Virus record (IMG/VR): IMGVR_UViG_3300047551_001827
Location: 1 to 33,164 of that record
Source of the DNA: a virus
Length of the DNA: 33,164 nt
Direction: 5' to 3' (one strand)
In this document: positions 30,095-33,164 of the stretch, in pieces
Layout: every line of letters begins with the position of its first letter
Numbering within the stretch: position 1 is the first letter of the stretch
The notes under the pieces: generated by a model
Databases searched by the model: none
What the model saw: the letters and a program-made list of their open reading frames with translations, nothing else
Told to the model about the DNA's origin: nothing
Made by a program: the position numbers and the translations under genes

Positions 30095-30113
30095 AAGTTA
30101 GGGTTTTATTTAA

Positions 30114-30145
30114 GTTACCCCTCAGCACTACCTGGTCGGGGTAAC
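30114..30145 (-). terminator. Hairpin after the 137-aa gene, weak terminator
   Basis: GTTACCCC / GGGGTAAC is a perfect 8-bp stem with a 16-nt loop that itself contains a short CAG/CTG pairing. The following TTAAATAAAA is only partly U-rich, so it could be a terminator, a processing site or a regulatory element. Confidence 0.5.
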
Positions 30146-30156
30146 TATGAAATGCA

Positions 30157-30570
30157 TTAGAATTCTCTGCCTACAATTTGTTTAGTCAAGTCGTTATATC
30201 TAATTAAGATACGACTCATCCAATCAATCTTTGCTTTGGTCTTAGCAGAGGTAATTTCAGTTTCTAATTGATTAGCGTGTTTTAACTTGTCAATACCTTT
30301 TTGGGTATATCCGCTAATAATTAGAGTGAGAGATTCTTTCTTTAATTCAGAAATTTCTAACTCAACAGATTTAAAATAATCATTTAAGTTAGATTCGATA
30401 ATCTCTTCAAGAGTCTTAACAATAGGATTGTTAGCTTTTGGACTAACATACTCATCGGTAATTCTCCTGGGTTTAGTTTCAGGTTCAGGAATGTAATTCC
30501 TTTCTCTAACAGCAGTATAGACTTTACCGTCTATAATTACTTTCTTTGTGGGTTTAATGTACTTATTCAT
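30157..30570 (-). CDS. Hypothetical helical protein, 137 aa
   Basis: Basic N-terminus (MNKYIKPTKKVIIDGKVYTAV), then a long helical, possibly coiled-coil region (VKTLEEIIESNLNDYFKSVE, ELKKESLTLI). Not recognised. The ATG is followed 12 nt upstream by the stop of the 42-aa lipoprotein gene. Confidence 0.58.
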   Translation of the reverse strand: MNKYIKPTKKVIIDGKVYTAVRERNYIPEPETKPRRITDEYVSPKANNPIVKTLEEIIESNLNDYFKSVELEISELKKESLTLIISGYTQKGIDKLKHANQLETEITSAKTKAKIDWMSRILIRYNDLTKQIVGREF

Positions 30571-30582
30571 AGGTAGGTGTTT

Positions 30583-30711
30583 TTAAAATTGTAAGAATTT
30601 TCCACTGTAATACTTTCTGGTTGCTTTATTACAACCTTTAGTAGAACCGCAAGAAGTAACAGTAACCAAGATTAGTACAATAAGTACGATTTTCAAAATA
30701 TTATTTTTCAT
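30583..30711 (-). CDS. Small lipoprotein, 42 aa
   Basis: ATG at 30711 to TAA at 30583. A basic start (MKNNILK), a hydrophobic core (IVLIVLILVTVT) and the lipobox VTSC|GS, with C21 as the lipidated residue, give a classic lipoprotein signal; the mature peptide is only about 22 residues (GSTKGCNKATRKYYSG). A free, tiny lipoprotein resembles lysis or exclusion proteins, but the role is inference. Confidence 0.6.
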   Translation of the reverse strand: MKNNILKIVLIVLILVTVTSCGSTKGCNKATRKYYSGKFLQF

Positions 30712-30749
30712 AGTATGTTTAGTTTTAATTTTCAAATGAGTGTAGGTCT

Positions 30750-30800
30750 TACAAGGGGGCATTTGTTTGGGATATAAGTCCCTTTAAGCCTTGTAAGATA
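30750..30800 (-). other. Stem-loop next to the tRNA 3' end
   Basis: A 10-bp stem (TCTTACAAGG / CCTTGTAAGA) encloses an inner hairpin GGGA-CTTATA-TCCC. It begins a few nt after the tRNA 3' end in the direction of transcription. It lacks a U-tract, so it may guide tRNA 3' processing or be a small structured RNA. Not a second tRNA: no T-arm. Confidence 0.5.
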
Positions 30801-30805
30801 ATTAG

Positions 30806-30892
30806 TAGCCGGAGGAGGAATCGAACCCACCGTTTCTGGAATGAAAATCCAGCGTCCTTATATCCAAATGGAAACCACTAGACGATCCGGCC
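30806..30892 (-). tRNA. tRNA-Glu (UUC) with enlarged D-loop
   Basis: Acceptor stem GGCCGGA / TCCGGCT (G1-U72 wobble), anticodon stem CTGGA / TCCAG with loop TTTTCAT giving anticodon UUC, and TTCGATT in the T-loop. CCA is not encoded. D-stem GTCT / GGAC is present, but the D-loop is about 22 nt (usual 8-11) and holds a small TCCA-TT-TGGA hairpin. The T-stem has one mismatch. Total length is about 87 nt, 12 or so more than normal for this class. Confidence 0.78.
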
Positions 30893-30920
30893 AAATTTCT
30901 GTCAAACAGTTACTGAATAT

Positions 30921-31145
30921 TTATTCCTCTAACTTGTCAAATAAATTATTGTAAAATCTGTAAATACAGTCAAAAACAAGAACCCCCATAATAGGAATTG
31001 ATATAATCATAAGAATTTCTGCAACTGGATGAAACTCACTTTTACAGTGTTTAATGTAAGTCCATTCGTCAGGTAATAAAAATGGGCTTAAAAGTAAAAA
31101 GTAAGTAATAGTTGAAAATGTAAATTTTAATAATAGTTTTTTCAT
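30921..31145 (-). CDS. Small membrane protein, 74 aa
   Basis: Two membrane helices (about 5-24 and 44-63) around a short loop with HCKSEFHP; starts MKKLLLKFTFS. The leader AAAACTAAAACAA precedes the ATG. Function unknown. Confidence 0.6.
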   Translation of the reverse strand: MKKLLLKFTFSTITYFLLLSPFLLPDEWTYIKHCKSEFHPVAEILMIISIPIMGVLVFDCIYRFYNNLFDKLEE

Positions 31146-31162
31146 TTGTTTTAGTTTTAAAT

Positions 31163-31525
31163 TTATTCAAATTCTTTACAATAAAATACTACTTTACCAT
31201 CTTCGTAATAATCATCTATTACACCGTCTTTAGTTATGTAAACCTGTTCAAGGTCTTTTTTAACTATTGTTAAAACTACACCACAATCAGTCTTTATGAT
31301 ATGGTGTTTAATCGGCTTTTCACGATTAATTACATTGAAAACAAAAGTAGAATCATCCTTTGTAATAGGTCCAAATTTTGGATCAATACAAAGTTTTGGG
31401 AAACTATCAACTACCTTAGCAGTTTTAGAACTACAAGCCGTAGCCTGTAGTCCTAAACTGCACAAGATAATCAATCCCAGAGCACAATTGAGATTGAAAG
31501 TTTTCATAAAAATGCTTTTACTCAA
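31163..31525 (-). CDS. Lipoprotein, 120 aa
   Basis: A hydrophobic signal (ALGLIILCSLGLQ) ends in the lipobox ATAC|SS. The mature part is beta-rich with paired cysteines (KLCID, TDCGV, FYCKEF). An alternative start MKTFNLN lies 18 nt inside. Exposed at the outer membrane or periplasm. Function unknown. Confidence 0.68.
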   Translation of the reverse strand: MSKSIFMKTFNLNCALGLIILCSLGLQATACSSKTAKVVDSFPKLCIDPKFGPITKDDSTFVFNVINREKPIKHHIIKTDCGVVLTIVKKDLEQVYITKDGVIDDYYEDGKVVFYCKEFE

Positions 31526-31860
31526 GAGAATAAGATTTTAACAAGTTCTTTCTTCATATTCCTTGGCATCTTTCTAATCATGTCTTGAACGAATTCAAGA
31601 CGGTCTTGATCAGTTAAATCAGTGCTAAAGTCACGCCTTGCGTTCTTTTGATTGTTCAGAGTAACTACGCCATTTGCAGAAGCTACTGCAATCATAGTGT
31701 CTCTTGAACGCAATTTAGCGTAATAACGAGCAGAGCAAGAGTCTGCTTTTCTTCCTAATTGTTCTGCTGATAACTCAAAAGAGTAAGCAAGATTGTTAGG
31801 GTAAAGTGATACATTCTGTAAAATCACTTTGTCTTCTTCGGGTTGAAACATTTTTCTCAT
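31522..31860 (-). CDS. Myb/SANT-like DNA-binding protein, 112 aa
   Basis: FQPEEDKVILQNVSLYPNN, then FELSAEQLGRKADSCSARYYAKLRS: a three-helix SANT/Myb-like layout (EED...I, then A-x-x-LGR-(K/S)-x-x-(S/A)-C-x-x-RY) known from phage and plasmid regulators. The C-terminal half has a second charged helix (DMIRKMPRNMKKELVKILF). Probably a transcription regulator of the early region. It overlaps the lipoprotein start by 4 nt. Confidence 0.65.
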   Translation of the reverse strand: MRKMFQPEEDKVILQNVSLYPNNLAYSFELSAEQLGRKADSCSARYYAKLRSRDTMIAVASANGVVTLNNQKNARRDFSTDLTDQDRLEFVQDMIRKMPRNMKKELVKILFS

Positions 31861-31872
31861 GGTGTTTTTAAT

Positions 31873-31908
31873 TAATTTTTAGTTTTTAGTTTTTTTTTAG
31901 TTTTTAGT
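31873..31908 (-). repeat. A-rich AACTAAAAA repeat tract in leader
   Basis: On the - strand the leader of the Myb-like gene is made of about four near-copies of AACTAAAAA. Similar copies precede other starts (33012, 31145, 27478). Probably an SD-free translation-initiation region. Confidence 0.5.
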
Positions 31909-33012
31909 TTAATAAGGTAATACTTCTTCGGTTATTGTAGCCCATTCTTCAACAGTTTTAGGTGTAGGGTTTAGACTTTCAATCCAATTTTTCATTTGAT
32001 CTCTTAAATCTTGTGGCGAAGGATTGTTACACTTGCCTGACAATTGATTAAATTCAAATCCGTTTTGAAATAAACCTTTGTGGTGGTTTATTCCCAAAGT
32101 ATAATTAGATCCTTGGTAATTAACACTAACTACAATAAAAGATTGAGAAAGAATACTGTTCCAATAGTTTGTGTAAACACAATGGTGCATCATTCTTCCT
32201 TCTTGATAAACTTCTTTTTGTGATTTAAGAAGTCTGCAACCTTCTGGAAGATTAAGATTTAACTTTTCAAGCCATTCAAGAGGTTCATCAGACAAATCTT
32301 CTGATTCTAAATCCATCAGTTGAAGAGTAAAGTTGTTGTGTTCTTCTTCAATTCGTTTTGTAGACCAATTAAAATCTATTTTAGATTCTAAAATAATTGC
32401 TTGGTCCATCATGTCAAACAAACTACTGTTATAGGCTCCGTTTTCAGCAAAATAAAGAAGAAAGTGGTCAAAGTTCTTTGCAACTTTAATACCTTTCAAG
32501 AAAAGAGTTTTGGTAAAGTGTCCTGAATGATTATTAATGGCTTTTAAGAAAAACGCAGGAGAACCTTGAACTCTGTAAGCTTTCAAAATTGCTTTGGCTA
32601 AATCAGTAGGATTAGTAATCTTTCCTGCAATCACTTTTCCAAGAATAGCTGGTGTAACATAATTAAAATACACTGTATGAAACCATTCTTGTCCTAAAGC
32701 TTTAAAGAATTCATAATTAACCGGAAATTCATTTAGTTTTTTACCAAACCAAATCTTCATCTTACCTTTTGGATCAACAGTAAATCCGCTTTTCTTACCT
32801 TTTTTAAGAAAATAAACTTTACCTTTTGAGACACGGTATTCCGTGTTAGAGTAATGGATAGTTCCATCTTCTCTTTTTAGAATAGAAGAAACAAAACAAC
32901 CTACGCCTTGTATCTTCTTTGAATACGCTAAATTTTTCTTTACTCCTTCAGGCATAGCAAGAAACTCTTGCCACTCAGAATAAATTTTCTGTAATTCAAT
33001 TCTTTGTTCCAT
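31909..33012 (-). CDS. PcfJ-like protein, 367 aa
   Basis: The C-terminal third has the PcfJ signature: LLKSQKEVYQEGRMMHHCVYTNYW (H276, H277, C278), then SFIVVSVNYQGSNYTLGIN and the terminal FNQLSGKCNNPSP. The N-terminal part is lysine-rich and beta-rich with no clear domain. PcfJ proteins occur on conjugative plasmids and phages; their activity is not known. The family match is moderate. Confidence 0.7.
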   Translation of the reverse strand: MEQRIELQKIYSEWQEFLAMPEGVKKNLAYSKKIQGVGCFVSSILKREDGTIHYSNTEYRVSKGKVYFLKKGKKSGFTVDPKGKMKIWFGKKLNEFPVNYEFFKALGQEWFHTVYFNYVTPAILGKVIAGKITNPTDLAKAILKAYRVQGSPAFFLKAINNHSGHFTKTLFLKGIKVAKNFDHFLLYFAENGAYNSSLFDMMDQAIILESKIDFNWSTKRIEEEHNNFTLQLMDLESEDLSDEPLEWLEKLNLNLPEGCRLLKSQKEVYQEGRMMHHCVYTNYWNSILSQSFIVVSVNYQGSNYTLGINHHKGLFQNGFEFNQLSGKCNNPSPQDLRDQMKNWIESLNPTPKTVEEWATITEEVLPY

Positions 33013-33050
33013 AGTTTTTTAGTTAGTTTTTTAGTTAATCCCCATAAGGG

Positions 33051-33084
33051 AGGTGGGTTAGATTAAAAACACCTAAACCCACCT
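33051..33084 (-). terminator. Hairpin at the 3' end of the partial right-edge gene
   Basis: AGGTGGGTTAG / CTAAACCCACCT pairs with a one-base bulge around an 11-nt loop, and overlaps the stop of the partial gene. On the - strand no U-tract follows, so termination may be inefficient. Confidence 0.45.
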
Positions 33085-33164
33085 TTTGGACCGAATTTAT
33101 CGGTCAATTTCTTAACATAGGCTTTTGCAGTTTGCTGCATAACCCCTTCGCTTACTCTCTCTGG
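33063..33164 (-). CDS. Partial CDS, C-terminal 33 residues
   Basis: The frame is open from the window edge to TAA at 33063-33065. Residues include MQQTAKAYVKKLTDKFG, lysine-rich and helical. Too short to identify. It precedes the PcfJ-like gene in the same direction. Confidence 0.45.
   Translation of the reverse strand, partial: PERVSEGVMQQTAKAYVKKLTDKFGPKGGFRCF

Noticed and set aside
30750-30800. Second tRNA next to tRNA-Glu
   Set aside because: It has a long stem and an inner hairpin but no T-arm or anticodon loop.
33089-33105. GACCGA-ATTTA-TCGGTC hairpin as terminator
   Set aside because: It lies inside the coding part of the partial gene and lacks a U-tract; probably fortuitous.
1-33164. 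Assignment to crAss-like phages
   Set aside because: Polymerase A, Ung and helicase sets are shared with other Bacteroidota phages; no crAss hallmark capsid, portal or RNA-polymerase gene is visible.

Overview
This window is part of a tailed double-stranded DNA phage (Caudoviricetes) that most likely infects a member of the Bacteroidota. The host call rests on several promoters of the Bacteroidota type (TTG, 19-20 nt spacer, TAnnTTTG), on A-rich translation starts without Shine-Dalgarno sequences, and on the lipoprotein and membrane-protein style. I cannot assign a genus, and I do not claim that it is crAss-like.

Layout. Positions 1-2957 (+ strand) are the end of the structural block: the 3' part of a large beta-roll tail fibre, a 99-aa companion protein and a four-helix holin. 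A bidirectional terminator (2961-2982) separates this from everything to the right, which is read leftward (- strand) in about eight transcription units bounded by hairpins and promoters. Read in the direction of transcription these are: (1) 33164 to 29163, with a PcfJ-like protein, a Myb-like protein, lipoproteins, membrane proteins and a tRNA-Glu; (2) 29091 to 24465, with small proteins, a spore-photoproduct-lyase-like radical SAM enzyme, a secreted protein and a membrane-anchored glucosaminidase; (3) 24347 to 21359, a two-gene unit made of a 608-aa Cys-Met-Arg-Tyr protein and an M20/M42-type metallopeptidase; (4) 21267 to 19644, an SF2 helicase plus an unknown protein; (5) 19607 to 16322, small proteins ending in a DnaB-like helicase; (6) 16285 to 14207, a Sak4-like ATPase and an ssDNA-binding candidate; (7) 14126 to 10472, a primase, a DnaA domain-IV protein, uracil-DNA glycosylase and a DUF932 protein; (8) 10352 to 2984, NinG, DNA polymerase I, AlkB, a dATP/dGTP-diphosphohydrolase-like protein and a RecE/Cas4-type nuclease.

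How the genes fit together. Units 4-8 form a nearly complete replication and recombination kit: initiator-like DNA binder, primase, helicase, polymerase A, ssDNA binder, Sak4, NinG and PD-(D/E)XK exonuclease. Three DNA-repair enzymes of different chemistry accompany it: Ung, AlkB and an SPL-like enzyme. Units 1-2 look like host-takeover and envelope-directed functions.

The most notable points are the metallopeptidase/CMRY two-gene unit, promoters placed 4-7 nt before start codons (predicted leaderless mRNAs), long overprinted gene ends, a primase Toprim domain without its catalytic Glu, a stand-alone DnaA domain IV, and a tRNA-Glu with an enlarged D-loop. Nine genes under 60 codons were found by reading the gaps.
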